From: Thalassia testudinum
Lineage: Eukaryota > Streptophyta > Magnoliopsida > Alismatales > Hydrocharitaceae
Assembly (NCBI GenBank): GCA_037157565.1
Contig: JAZHRO010000012.1
Span: forward strand, 8,210,501 to 8,274,500
Direction of reading: 5' to 3'
DNA: 64,000 nucleotides
The position numbers and the translations under genes are program-made. Each line of letters starts with the position of its first letter. The stretch's first letter is position 1. Shown here piece by piece: positions 12,401-22,440 of the stretch. The notes under the pieces were generated by a model. It did no database searches, was not told the DNA's origin, and saw only the letters and a program-made list of their open reading frames with translations.

Positions 12401-15400
12401 GATAAAGGTCTGGACGTCTGATTTCATCAGAAATGTTATCAGACGTCTGAATCAACAGTCAGGCGTCTTAAAACGTATTATCAGATGTCTGATTTTAGAA
12501 TTAGGCGTATGAAAGAGCTGTTTGAACCCTATATTGGTTTTCTAAGTTTTCTACAGAAAACCTAAGTATCCTAGGGTTGTGCCGGTGTTCCTAGGACTAC
12601 TGTTAGGGTACTTTGAGGCTCTTTAACATGATTTTCTAAGGAACAAAAAGAGTAAGGAAATAAAGACAAAAGTACATGAAAGAAATAAACAGAATTCTAT
12701 CCTATTCTTCTTGTCCTTCCATCTTCAATCTATCGCTCTTCGCTAATCTCCTCTGTTTTCCATCAAGCTCCTCCAATCCATCCTGGATGTGAGCTCGAAC
12801 TCTGTCTAAACACGTCTCCATTTTGCAATTGACATGAAATCTAAGACTCCAAGTGCAAATGTTAAATGACACGTGTTTTGTTATCATCAAAATAAACGAT
12901 CGTGGTGCTCTAGCACCAACAAAGTCTACCTTCCACACGAACGCCTTAGACTTATGCCTCTTCCAAGAAGCCAAGAATTTTTCTGCCAACACATACGAGT
13001 CCTGTAATGACCTCCCTTTCACAAAGGCAGACTGGACAAGTGAGATGATGTCAGGAAGCATATGACACAGGTTATTGGTAAGAATTTTTGCCTCAAGAAG
13101 ATAAAATGGAATTTGATAGCGCAATAGGCCTAAAATCTCCCACATCCTCTGGGGCTTGCTTCTTTGGTAGAAGGAATAAATAAAATTTATTAAGCCTTTC
13201 TATACCTGCATTACCATTAAAGAACTCCCTAATCATGACCAATACATCAGGACCAACCAACTCCCAAACTCCTTGTAGAAAATAATCTGTAGGCCATCCA
13301 GGCCAGGAGAACCTTTCGCCTTCATACTGCACAATGCAGCTAGGACCTCTTCTTCCTCCACATCCTTTGCAAGACTGAACTTTGCTGCATTACTAATTTG
13401 ATCCAGTTGCAGGTTAGCCAAACACCAGTCAACACGAGGTTGTCTCTTGGTAAACTCCTGAAAATAATCTTTAAAAACATTACAAATCTGATCTCTGAGG
13501 ACATCATCATCCACATTCAAGTTATTAATCATCAGAATCCATCGTATTGAAAGGAAATTGTCATCATTGATTAGAATCGAAAGATCCGCAAGATCGAGGT
13601 CACAATTGGTATCGATTAAACAAAGAATTCCCAAAATCATACATTCTCGAAGAGCGGATAGCGGGAATCGAACCCACATCTTCTCCTTGGCAAGGAGAAA
13701 TTTTACCATTCGACCATATCCGCATTTTCTTCATTCCTGATCCTCCTTCTGGTACTAGCCGACAAGTGAAAGAACCTGGTATTAGCATCACCTTCTCTGA
13801 GCCATAACTGTCTGGACTTCTGCCTTCAATCCATCTCTAATTTATGATCCTCTTCAGACACAACAGATTGGAACTTCAGTCTCTCCTAGCATTCCTCCTT
13901 AGAAAGTGTCACAACCTCCTCCTTCCTATCAAGATCCTTAACTCCTTGGAGCCAACCTTCTCTCATCCCTGCTAGCTCTGAGACCATGCTTAAAATCCAT
14001 AATTGCCATCCTTACAACTGCAATTCTGGTCGCCAACATGCGGGTTGCTAAAGTAGAATACGGAGTTGTAACTCATTTGTCTCGAACCAACTCCCTGAAG
14101 TCAGGTTCTCTAAGCCATGATTTATGAAATTTAAAATATGCAGCAAAGGTACCCTTCTCATTGCTCATCCATAACAAAGGTGTATGATTAGAAAACGATC
14201 TGTCACAAGCAACCACATCTATCATCTAGAACGATTCAGCCATGGATATATTACAAAGAAATCTATCAATACATGACATAGCACCCCTACCATTCCTCCA
14301 AGTGAAGCGCGAGCTCGAAGTGGGGAGATCAACTAGCTCTAAATCCTACACCACCTGCTGAAATTGAGTAGTAGCCACATCAAATCTACCATCTGATCTG
14401 TCCTCTGCATATAGCGTTGCATTAAAATCTACGCAAATCATCCAAGGCATCCCCTTAACAAAAGTCGCGGCCTGCTGCATCTCCTCCCAAAAAAGCATCC
14501 TTGGTCCATCCTTACAAGGACCATAACCATTTGAAATGGCAAAAGACACACCATCACTTTTTCTAGTGAAAATCCCCATCATTACTCTGGTAGATATGTT
14601 CGAAATGACGAGCTTGAACATATCCTCATGCCACACCATCAGTAATCCCCCCGATCTCCCCACAGCCTCTACCTCCATAAAATTTGAATATACATCACCA
14701 CAAAATTGTGACTTCAAGGGAGGAGTTTTTTTTTTTTTTGAAACAAGTGAGGATTGCTATCACGAACCAATAGCAATCCGGAGGGTAGTATATTTCTAAT
14801 CAAAAAGTATTACAAAACTTCAACAGAGGAGTTAGAAGCTCTAAATGTGATTCCTGAAGGCACACCACCTTTACATTCTAATCCGCCAAATATCTTCCAA
14901 AAAAAGATCTCTTATCATCCTGGAGGCCTCCACGAATATTCCATGAAAGGACCCTAACCATTAATCACAAGTTTGGAACTCCCCTTGTGAACACATTTGG
15001 CCCCCATGGTCCTTGCAACTCGATCATCAACCTCTTGTGCCGATTCACCACCACTGGCCTTCTTTCCCATTTTCTTCCTCTTGTAACAAGCGCTCAACAA
15101 CATCTTGCACCTATTAGGAATAGTGCACAAGTGCCCAGATGACGAACTAGTTGATGATTTTCTTGAAGAAGTCTTAGTCTTCATTGCAGATTTTGTGAAG
15201 AGGTGCTCTTGTTGTTGACATCAGAAGCCGCATCCTCTACTGACTGAACTCCCTTCACCATGTGTGTCTCAATTGCCCCGCTGAAAATAGAGCCAAATGC
15301 CATCGGCAACGGTTCTTCATGCAACACATCAGACACCATAGCAGGCCCCAGAAACAAAGAACTCGCATTCATCGAATCACGAAGTGCATGAGCCAAGCAA

Positions 15401-18400
15401 GTAGACTCACCATGATGGGGCCTGATGTTGGGTCCGGTATCCACCTGTTGGAAGCTGGGCTTATGCACAAAATTTAGCATAACCACATCACCACTCTCGT
15501 CGTTGACAAGTGACGCCGCACCCTCAATAAATTGACCTCCCTTCCGTACATGATTTGAAGCACATATCATGCGTGTCTCAATCGTCCTACTGAAAATGGA
15601 GCCAAATGCCACCGGCAGCAATTCTTCTTGCATCAAGTTAGATACCACAGCAGGCCTTGGAAACACAGCAGAACTATCAAACACCAGTTCGTATTGTGCA
15701 CGAGCCAAGCAAGTAGACTCACCAGGACCAGACCCGATGTTGGGCCTAGTATCCACCAGTTGGAAGCGGGGCCCATGCACCAATTTCATCGGAGCAGCAT
15801 CAGCAGGCAAAGCCCCCTCACCACCAGACCTCACAGCAGCAGCAGGCTTTCAAGAATGTAACTTCCTAGCACGAGAAATTGGTCTTGCGGAAAAACACCA
15901 ACGTGGCCAGCAGGACCATTGTCCACCTCACAATGGAGAACATTAAATGGTTTGTCAATAGGCTCAAAAAACTTACCACATCTGGATCCGTAAATGAATC
16001 TGGATGCCACTTGTTGTAGGCAAAAAAGATATGCATTGTCAGCCAAAAAGTCATTTTTTGGCAAGTCCACATCAGCAGCTATATTAGGCCAACCAGCTGT
16101 CGCGTGAGTCAAGGTATGATCTAGTGCCACCTAGCCGATTTGGTCTTTTCCCAAAATAGAAAGGTCATCAACACCTTCTCGAATTTGTGGATCTCCAACT
16201 GCAGCATGATCTGCCACGCTGCTTGTCACACGTGGATTCGAATTTCTAATTCTCCCCAGCGAGATTTGAGAGACCTTCCTGCTCCTGCCTGCTCACGAAA
16301 TCTCTCCTGCCGAAGATTGCCATTGAATCTCCAATGCTGCGCACGCTAGATCTTTGCCCTCTTCGATTTGTCAACCCCAGAAGAACGCTGCGCCACACCC
16401 ACAACCACCACCTGCGCATATGATAGATCTCACTCTAGCACTGCACCCAAGTCGACGAAGGAGATGACACATGCGCTCCTAGCAAATTTGAGAATCTCCT
16501 TCTATGGGATTGATTTTCCCATCATCAATTCACCGTCAACCACCACCGAAGAAGCATCACCCTTTTGTAAACCGATGCCCAAAACATCTTTGAACTTCCG
16601 CAACAGAAAAACAAACATCTTAATATTATCAATAGTTAAACGAAACGGAATACCCAAAATACGAAAATGAATTAACAGGTGCATCGGAATGCGTTCATCC
16701 GAAGCACCTTCATAAATGCTCGGGAAACCACCGAATCAACGAATCTCCAATCAAGGACTCCCCAAATTTAAGCTGCTCCACATCCAAAGCATCCAAACCA
16801 AACAATTACACCCTATTTTCCAATAAAAAAGAAATCTTCCAAGACTTCGATCTTAAACTGAACTAAGAGAGGAAAGATTTAACCTCTTCAAGCACCAAAA
16901 TACCACGATGTAGAACCCCAATCAGCGAGCACTCCAGCAATGAATCCAAACGTGTCGTCTTAGGTGACCATGCAGCCTTAACTCCCTCAACAGGAGTCTT
17001 CCCCAGAGGAGGAGGGAGAGATCACCCACTCCCCAAAGGAGACACGCTCTGATGCAGCAATGGACAAGAACTCCTCTTGTGACCCCAACCATGACACCTA
17101 AGGCAGACCAATGGATCACAACAATCCCTCGCCAAGTGTCCGAATCCATTGCATTTAAAGCAGATGAAGCTCTAGAGATAAGCCATGCGAGGTCCCGCCT
17201 CAGACACCCTCCTCCCCCCACGTCCCCTTCCAAAGGCTCCCATCTCATCCTCAGTCTCCCCTGTACCTTAAAATTGAAATGTTGCTTTGACTTCAAAAAG
17301 AATTTGAACCATTCTACACCATTCTGAGGGCCAAGCTTAAACTGGTTTTGAGTTGGATCGAAGGGGCTTGCTCATGTTATCCATTTTTGTACTCTTTTCC
17401 GTATGGATTATGATTAGAGCTGCAGTTCGGTCAGACTGTTGCATTGGAGAGGAAATCTTTTCACCAGATAACTCTGCTTGGTACTTATCTGCTTGCTCAT
17501 GTGGTGACTTCTTTACTAAGAAGGCTTATGAGGTGCTCGCTAGATACTCATTATACAATCCACAAATTAGAAATAACATGGATTTGGAAAGTTCCATGAC
17601 TTATATCCTGTTTTTTTTTGTTTTTTTGTTTTGTTTGTTTTTGAGAGGGAAAATGAGTTTACTTGAGGTTAGTGAGCCTCCATTCTATTTGCAAGAAAGG
17701 ATACTATGAAGTTTTGCAACATTGGCCAGAAAAATCAGTCTCTAGATATGCCCCACTTGACTCAAATGCCACACCATTCCACTCCAACCCCAGACCAAAG
17801 AATAGCCAAAGAGGCAGCTTTCTTTCTCTTGGGGAAGCCCCTTTTATAGAAGCCCAAAAATTGCAAAAAGAAGAATTGATCGAAGAAGCTCCCATGTTGG
17901 GCCAAACCCTCTGAGCAAACCAACAAGTGAAGAAGAGATGGTCCACGTTCTTGTCCTATTCATTGTTACACGACGGGCATGTAGTATCTGCCTGGGGTCC
18001 CATTCTTGTCATCAAGCTTTTAGTGACTATTCTCATTCTCCAGATTCAGGCAAGAAAATGGACCTTCAAAGGTGCCCTTGTTGACCACGACAACCTGCAA
18101 TCCTAAGGAAATCCTCATCTCAGTCCATAAGTGGATCCTGCAACACCTTATAAGCCTTCTTGATCAATATGCAGATCTCATTTGTACCCATGCTTACCAT
18201 TGAATGTTTAGTTCCCGGGCTTTTGGAATTGTCAAGTGGGTCCCAGGGATGGCATTGTTCCTGATCAATGAGGATCCCTTTCACTTATTTCCATACAACT
18301 GAGCCTGGAGCTATTCAGAACCAAAAGCCAAATCACAAAAACCCTGTTCTGTGATGTTTTACCTTCTCCATGCATGCAATCGGAGGAAAGTTCCAATGCA

Positions 18401-18962
18401 AATCTTCCCGACCTGTTGTGGAACAACAATGTAGTTTTCTAGTGTTATTTTAGTTAGTGCTAGGAGTTATGGCTTCTGCATGTTGGAATTTAGTCATATC
18501 ATACCATCATGTCAATTAACTTTGTTATTTATTATGATTCAGGTTTATTTGAAATTCAGCGCCTTGTTTCGGTTGTCAAGGAACCCATTTCCATATGAGG
18601 ACTTGATCCCTTTGCTTTCGCAAGTCATTTCCAGCTATGGGTGCAACCGTGTGATGTGGGGAAGGTAAGGCTGCAACTATTAACTTTATTCCTGCATTGA
18701 TACTTGGAAAAACTGACGTGAACGAGACTACCATACCCATGTTACCGACATCCTAATACAGCATGTAAAATAACTCTTTTTTTTTTCAAACATTGAAATT
18801 AATTGCAGTGATTTCCCTTTTGTCATTCCGGAATGTGGCTACAATGGAGCAAAGGAAGCTGTCTCTCTGATAGCCAACCAACTACTACTGTCTTCTTCAG
18901 ATCTAGAGTGGATCATGGGAAGAACTGTGATGAAACTTTTCCCAGATTCTTGGGCATCATAA
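2238..18962 (+). CDS. Amidohydrolase-2 family metal-dependent hydrolase (5' exons outside window)
   Basis: Seven exons are visible: 2238-2337, 2457-2510, 2683-2760, 3203-3300, 3377-3434, 18543-18664 and 18809-18962 (TAA stop). All introns are GT/AG and the reading phase is kept across every junction, giving 220 residues. Recognisable blocks are [70 protein letters not shown] and [13 protein letters not shown]. The His of LDHLA and the Asp of SDFPF match conserved metal/catalytic positions of this TIM-barrel hydrolase family. The N-terminal HxH motif must lie in exons left of the window. The true substrate of the plant proteins is not known to me. The coding parts show no stop or frameshift, so the gene may still work despite a 15.1 kb intron loaded with a LINE. 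Confidence 0.85.
3435..5265 (+). other. First part of the 15.1 kb amidohydrolase intron, no gene seen
   Basis: This is AT-rich sequence with no open frame of recognisable content. A short T run followed by GAAAAAAGAG near 4350-4370 resembles the reversed poly(A) end of a LINE, but no body can be traced. Confidence 0.5.
5266..5500 (-). mobile_element. LINE 3'-end fragment
   Basis: A T run at about 5266-5274 (poly(A) on the minus strand) is followed by sequence that parallels the 3' end of the larger LINE beginning at 5561. Both contain a run reading tgggaccagaagttc / tggagccaaaattc and then a 'cagtattctc'/'cagcattctc' block. This looks like a second, 5'-truncated copy of a related LINE lying just beyond the larger one. 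Confidence 0.5.
5687..7432 (-). pseudogene. LINE ORF2, 3' half (RT palm to zinc-finger region)
   Basis: Downstream of the insertion the RT resumes with [16 protein letters not shown]. Next comes the block [13 protein letters not shown] near 7093-7131, where the catalytic box is YAND instead of YADD, so one catalytic Asp is lost. Then follow [23 protein letters not shown] and, near 6278-5687, the RVT zinc-finger region with [33 protein letters not shown] and SRKVWDH. Frameshifts separate the parts. In the family this protein nicks the target and reverse-transcribes the element RNA. Confidence 0.85.
7433..9120 (-). repeat. 3' LTR of the gag-only element
   Basis: On the minus strand it begins TGTTGGTGCTAGAGCACCA at 9120 and ends ...GGGATTCTACA at 7433. 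A TATA-like CTATAAATAG lies near 8070-8085. The central part (8190-8712) holds the palindrome array. By eye it is about 97% identical to the other LTR, with differences concentrated at both ends. Confidence 0.9.
8190..8712. repeat. GACGTC palindrome array in the 3' LTR
   Basis: Repeated short motifs of the form TCAGACGTCTGA and one- or two-base variants (GATGTC, GACATC, GACGTT) are scattered through about 520 bp. Perfect 12-mers or near-perfect ones are at 8191-8202 and 8211-8220; decayed copies follow at irregular spacing. The hexamer GACGTC is the C-box core bound by plant bZIP factors, as known for that motif; use here is inference. Confidence 0.8.
9121..9134 (-). other. Polypurine tract of the gag-only element
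   Basis: On the minus strand it reads AAAAAGGGGGAGAT, directly abutting the TGTTGG start of the 3' LTR. This is the expected primer site for second-strand synthesis. Confidence 0.85.
9135..9785 (-). other. Residual internal sequence where pol would be expected
   Basis: Only about 650 bp separate the coiled-coil gag from the polypurine tract. A proline/arginine-rich open frame at 9447-9722 (minus) matches nothing I know. Several runs of CTCCCC (GGGGAG on the element strand) around 9160-9400 resemble repeated, decayed polypurine tracts. Confidence 0.55.
9786..11179 (-). pseudogene. SIRE-like copia gag, damaged
   Basis: The start [10 protein letters not shown] is at 11179. Blocks in order are [70 protein letters not shown], a capsid region with [20 protein letters not shown], then a CCHC knuckle beginning CYHCNEKG. 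A one-base loss within the knuckle (about 10357) shifts the frame, and a stop interrupts the following [11 protein letters not shown] stretch. The remainder (10205-9786) is an acidic Ser/Asp segment followed by a long coiled coil rich in Leu, Asn, Glu and Lys, as is usual for SIRE-type gag. Gag forms the particle around element RNA. Open frames on the plus strand here are shadows. Confidence 0.85.
11221..11232 (-). other. Primer binding site of the gag-only element
   Basis: On the minus strand it reads TTGGTATCAAAG, one base from the inner edge of the 5' LTR. It resembles the complement of the initiator tRNA-Met 3' end (TGGTATCAGAGC), the normal primer of copia elements. Confidence 0.85.
11234..12921 (-). 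repeat. 5' LTR of the gag-only element
   Basis: It has the same length as the 3' LTR. It begins TGTTGGTGC at 12921 and ends TTCCACA at 11234. Its palindrome array occupies about 11991-12513. The flanking AAGTC at 12922-12926 matches 7428-7432. Confidence 0.9.
13654..13723 (-). tRNA. trnG-GCC: Plastid-type tRNA-Gly (GCC) gene inside the LINE
   Basis: A complete cloverleaf of 70 nt is readable on the minus strand. The acceptor pair is GCGGATA/TATCCGC and the anticodon arm is TCTCC-TTGCCAA-GGAGA, with anticodon GCC. The T arm GTGGG-TTCGATT-CCCGC has one G-T wobble. The sequence agrees closely with plastid trnG-GCC as I remember it and differs from the nuclear-type gene. It is most likely a nuclear insertion of plastid DNA. 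LINE coding resumes on both sides at about 13560 and 13735, so the insert is roughly 170 bp. The source of the remaining flank (13560-13650) is not clear to me. Confidence 0.8.
14726..14900 (-). mobile_element. Short 5'-truncated LINE tail inserted in the endonuclease
   Basis: A run of about 14 T (14726-14739) is followed by GAAAC. On the minus strand this is a tail ending GTTTC plus poly(A). The stretch from about 14726 to 14900 interrupts the endonuclease reading between the RVLSWNIRG start and the next recognisable block. The same GTTTC-A(n) terminus recurs in the tiny insertion at 49593. The left limit is clear; the right limit is approximate. Confidence 0.55.
14954..17330 (-). pseudogene. 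LINE ORF1 with two CCHC zinc knuckles and an internal duplication
   Basis: On the minus strand two adjacent CX2CX4HX4C knuckles are seen: [14 protein letters not shown] (17162-17121) and [14 protein letters not shown] (17105-17064). Downstream, 15834-15181 is an open frame with two imperfect copies of about 90 residues, each containing a 'VDT(R/G)PNI' block, a 'GESTCLA' block and 'AFGSIFS..IET'. The tail (15184-14954) is Lys/Ser-rich and leads into the ORF2 endonuclease. ORF1 proteins of plant L1 elements bind element RNA. Frameshifts break it around 15900-17000. Confidence 0.7.
17338..17590 (+). mobile_element. Possible LINE fragment, plus strand
   Basis: The plus-strand frame contains '[24 protein letters not shown]', which resembles the W...G.F.VK.AY..L lead into the RVT zinc finger of LINE ORF2. 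It ends just before a T-rich run at about 17612. Low sequence content; tentative. Confidence 0.4.
17610..18420 (-). mobile_element. Second LINE fragment with RVT zinc-finger region
   Basis: T-rich sequence at 17610-17642 is taken as the reversed poly(A) end. Beyond it, the minus-strand frame 17946-17704 contains [16 protein letters not shown] and then [15 protein letters not shown], typical of the end of LINE ORF2. Upstream sequence to about 18420 is likely the same fragment in other frames. It lies in the same amidohydrolase intron, close to exon 18543. Confidence 0.6.
18543..18962 (+). CDS. Amidohydrolase last two exons
   Basis: Exon 18543-18664 reads [20 protein letters not shown] and on to CNRVMWG. 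Its last codon is completed by exon 18809-18962, which begins with the catalytic DFPF block and ends ...FPDSWAS followed by TAA. The donor is GTAAGG and the acceptor TTGCAG. A possible polyadenylation hexamer AATAAA lies at 19235-19240. Confidence 0.85.
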
Positions 18963-20908
18963 ACTCACTGGCTGCTGATTATCTGGGTAAGTAGGTGCTC
19001 AAATTTTTGATGCCCAGCAATATCTTCTTGGAAGTACAGAACAGTAATAGGGTTCATTAGCTGCCTTATATCAATTCTTCCGGTGGCTATTTCGGAATCT
19101 CAATTCATGGATGAAGACTTGAAAGAATTTCCTTTTTGAATATCTAGATGTTGAAGATGTTCCAAGCAAGGGTAGTGGAACCTTAGGTGCTGCCTTAACT
19201 TTCAGCTGCACCATTGCAGTTCTTTTTGAACAAAAATAAATTTCTGAAGCATTCCTTTGAAAAGGTGAATACTTTGTTGCATTTTGATGGCGGGGTTTAC
19301 AGTGTAAATGGCATGGTGTTGATGTGGATACATATATACATGCAACAATTACCGGTATATTTGTAGAATTAAATATATAGCAGGGGATACATGTAAAAAT
19401 CTCATAATAAGCAGATTTTCAATTAAATCCAGGCTTTAGATTCGCAATAAAGACTAGAATCTCAAATCAGCTTTAAAAATGCGGCTACACATTTAATTTT
19501 TCCAACGGATTCTACAAAAATCACATTTTTTATGCCATCGTAAAACATGTAAACAAATCAGTAGATGGCAGACAATCTGAACACCCTAAATGATGCATCT
19601 GCACCTTAGGAAAGAACAATTGAGGGAAAGTGTTGGAAATGTATTCCATCTTCGATCTCCTTGCTATTTGTACCTCCATTTGAAAAATGAGGGGAAGTGA
19701 TTTTTGGAGAGTTTTTGCCATCAAGGATATTAGATGAAGACATAAATTAAAGCAAAAAAAGGGAAGAAGCCATGAAATGCCGCTAGAGAATAGGGGTGGA
19801 GGACACTTGAGGCACAAAGGAAGAAGTGCAAGAAGGAAGATCAGAGATTGCAGACGAGGGAATCCAAGGAGAGGATGTGCAGAGGAAAGATAGAAAGGGA
19901 AGGTTAGTGAGGGTTAACGGAGGTGATACAATTATAAAAATAGTAATTACAATTATCCACTTCTGCATTGATGCCAAATGTTCTCTCTAAAATTTGAAGG
20001 TTTCTCACCTGAAAATTGTTGCTCCAATCCCTTCTTGGATTTTTAAAATTTCTATTCTCAAATATTCTCTTGCATCTTGTTCCCCTTATACCTGTTAGGA
20101 TAATAAATAGCAGTAGATGTTAATCAACATCAAGTTCTTTACTGAAAAATTTGCTCAAAATTCTAATAAAGGAGTTATCTGCATGTTTTGTTTGTTCTGT
20201 CCATGGGGTGAGGATGCCTCCAATAACATGCTTAATGGAACTAGCCGTGCAGAAAGGGACTTGGCTTCCAAGCTAGAGCTTGTGTCATCCCTCTTAAGTT
20301 TAATAAAGCATTCATCCACTTTTCCTAGAAATTTTATATTACTGAGGTTCAGGAGATGTACTTCATTCATTAGATTCTTACATGGAGAGAATCAATTTTA
20401 GCTATGACTTTAAACTTCTGATCAGAAACTATATGCACATGACCGACCATGCAACAAAAACTATGATACCTTGGAAAATTTTCTGACCTAACTGGAAAAA
20501 ATATTGTTTTCTCATTCGTTTTGATATGTGAACCATTGCAACTACAGGTTGATATAAAACTTTAAATCTGACATTGGCAACGCATTTAAACTTGTCCTCC
20601 AGATCAATTTTAAGAACCTTCCCGACCTGCCTTGCAAGAGGCAGAACAACAATCTCACAATGATTCTCTAGAGGAAACTCATCTATTCTAATCTAAGCTG
20701 GAAAGGAATTTGAGAGTACTTGGTTTGGCCCTTTTGAGTGTAATTACATCATTCATATAATGCTATGGCAATCCGTTTTGAACTTGACTATCCATCTAGT
20801 GTCTCTTAATTCCCTGAAATTTACTGGAAATTGTTAGGACTTTTAAGATTTTCTATCAAAGCTTGACTTCTGATTGCCACAACAATGTACACTTTCAAGT
20901 AGAGGTAC
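18963..20908. other. 3' flank of the amidohydrolase gene, no gene seen
   Basis: AT-rich spacer. AATAAA at 19235-19240 is a possible polyadenylation signal. No open frame shows recognisable content. Confidence 0.5.
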
Positions 20909-21174
20909 AGTTGTAAAATATAATGAGCGGACATGTATCAACAAGATATTAAAAATATTAAAGTAATTAAGATAATATTTGGATTTACAAGAAAATTTCA
21001 GTCACGAAAAAGTGGAGAGAAAATCCAGAGAGAAGGTCCCAATAGGATGTGTTTCTCTATTATTCTTATCAAAGGACTATAGGAGGAGTACATGTTTATT
21101 TATAGGCTACCACATACATAACAAAAGTCTCACTCCATTACGTGGGACTAAATCACTATACATTTCTCTCAATA
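20909..21174 (-). repeat. 3' LTR of the small element
   Basis: It contains the same landmark runs as its partner at 22731-22994: AATATAATGAGC, GTGTTTCTCTATTATTCTT, ATAGGAGGAGTACATG or its near copy, TATTTATAGGC, and ACATAACAAAAGTC. It ends TCTCAATA where the partner has TCTCAACA. Confidence 0.85.
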
Positions 21175-22009
21175 CTCTCCCTCAAGCTGGAGCATGAAAT
21201 GTTCAACTTGTAACATAAAGAAACCCCTTTAAACAGCAGAACAAATAACTCAATAGGTACAACTGACTCTCTGCAGATGACAGTTGCACTCTTGTTCATA
21301 CCTGTAGGCAAGTATGCTGATGATGGCATGTCAAATCAGCTGGAGTTTGACGATGAATTGCTGTAGTTGGTTCTAACAAGGGTCTCTCCTCTGGAAACCT
21401 CAACTTGTGTTGGTGGCTCTCTATTCAGTATTCCTAACATGGGACTTCCTTTGAAAACCTTAAAAGTGGATCTCCCTCTCACGGGTTCACGAAACTGAAT
21501 CTCCCACATAGAAATCTAAAATGGACCCTTCCTCTAAGGACCTCAAAATTGAATCTCCCTCTCTAGAGACCTTGAAACTCTGGACCTTCTAAAGTTATGA
21601 TTTCTCCCATCCTTTGAAATAAAAGAGACTCTCGAATGGGAGATGACTATAACAAGCTCAATACTCCTCCTTTCTCCCATACTCATATGGGAGAAGAAAC
21701 AAACATAGAGAAAAAATAAGATTAAAATAGAGAAGAGCTTTTCTCCCTCTTCTCATCAACATTCATCATGTTTTTATTATTTATTTATTTAATTTTTTTT
21801 GATATTTTCCCCTCTTTTTTTATTCATTTTCTCTCTCTTCATTTTTCTCCTTTTTTTTGTTCTTTCTCCTTCCTTTTTTTTTTGTTTTTTTTAAAATATA
21901 AAAATCGATCTCTCTTCACAACTCAAAGAGCAACTAAAGTCAAAAACAAAAACAGAGATTGAATATAACCTCAAACTCATGATCTTCAACGTCTTTGAGA
22001 TTTGATGCA

Positions 22010-22440
22010 ATCTTCACCACGCATGAAGCGAGATCTCCTCGATTTGCACCTCAACCACATGTGAGCCCTAGTAGCACCGCCTAGCGTCGCCATCATCTCC
22101 TGCCACAACATCGGGGAGAACTCCTCGCCGCAATGTGCCATCGGCATCCACCAGATTGTCGATGCCATCCACCGGCACCTCTTCGAGATTGACCACCTCG
22201 AGGCCCTCGCCGAGCTCCTCAAGGAGCCCCTCGCGCACCTTAGGGTCACTTTTACATGCTTCGTTGTCTCTTCCTTCCTTGCATCCTCCCCACTTGCGAT
22301 CCCTCTTGTCGTCATCATCGTTGATATCGACAGAGGTCGCAGTGGTGCCCCTCGGGTACCTCGTGGTGAGGGTGCTCCCCACCAGGAGGTTCGCTACTCA
22401 CGGCCCTACTTGAATCACGCATCGACTCCACTCGGATCAC
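22010..22440. other. GC-rich block inside the small LTR element, origin unknown
   Basis: This block is far richer in G and C than the surrounding element and is open for about 100 codons on both strands (for example 22135-22413 plus, 22382-22068 minus). The plus-strand frame that continues after a break at 22410-22658 is also open. I recognise no domain. It could be a captured fragment of a host gene; that is inference. Confidence 0.4.

Larger units (their letters stand above)
7433..12921 (-). mobile_element. Complete non-autonomous SIRE-like copia element with gag only (TR-GAG type)
   Basis: There are two LTRs of 1688 bp each (7433-9120 and 11234-12921), a primer site, a gag region, a polypurine tract and a perfect 5-bp target duplication AAGTC. 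The internal region is only 2113 bp and has no protease, integrase, reverse transcriptase or RNase H. The gag, the coiled-coil C-terminal part and the LTR start with its bZIP-like CACGTG-containing lead are typical of the SIRE/Maximus copia lineage. It would need enzymes from a relative to move. The element sits in the RT of the LINE and therefore postdates it. Confidence 0.9.
12927..14960 (-). pseudogene. LINE ORF2, 5' half (endonuclease and RT fingers)
   Basis: The endonuclease starts with [10 protein letters not shown] (14950-14930 region). It continues at 14717-14346 with [23 protein letters not shown] and [18 protein letters not shown], matching the endonuclease/exonuclease/phosphatase fold used to nick target DNA. 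The linker includes [15 protein letters not shown] near 13790. The RT begins with [18 protein letters not shown] and FYKEF, continues with [20 protein letters not shown], and ends at [18 protein letters not shown] and VWKVDF, where the LTR element cuts it. A tRNA-bearing insert and a short LINE tail also interrupt it. Confidence 0.8.
5561..17330 (-). mobile_element. L1-type LINE, near full length, split by a nested LTR element
   Basis: On the minus strand the order is ORF1 with two zinc knuckles, endonuclease, reverse transcriptase, RVT-type zinc finger region and a poly(A) run at 5561-5569. Removing the inserted LTR element and one duplicated target site (5494 bp) leaves about 6.3 kb, a usual size for a full plant L1 element. 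The two halves of the RT join exactly at the target site AAGTC (7428-7432 and 12922-12926). It sits inside the large amidohydrolase intron, antisense to the gene. Stops and a changed RT catalytic box make it inactive. The 5' boundary near 17330 is approximate. Confidence 0.8.

Noticed and set aside
13654..13723. A working nuclear tRNA gene
   Set aside because: The sequence is of plastid type and sits inside LINE coding, so a dead plastid-derived insert is more likely.
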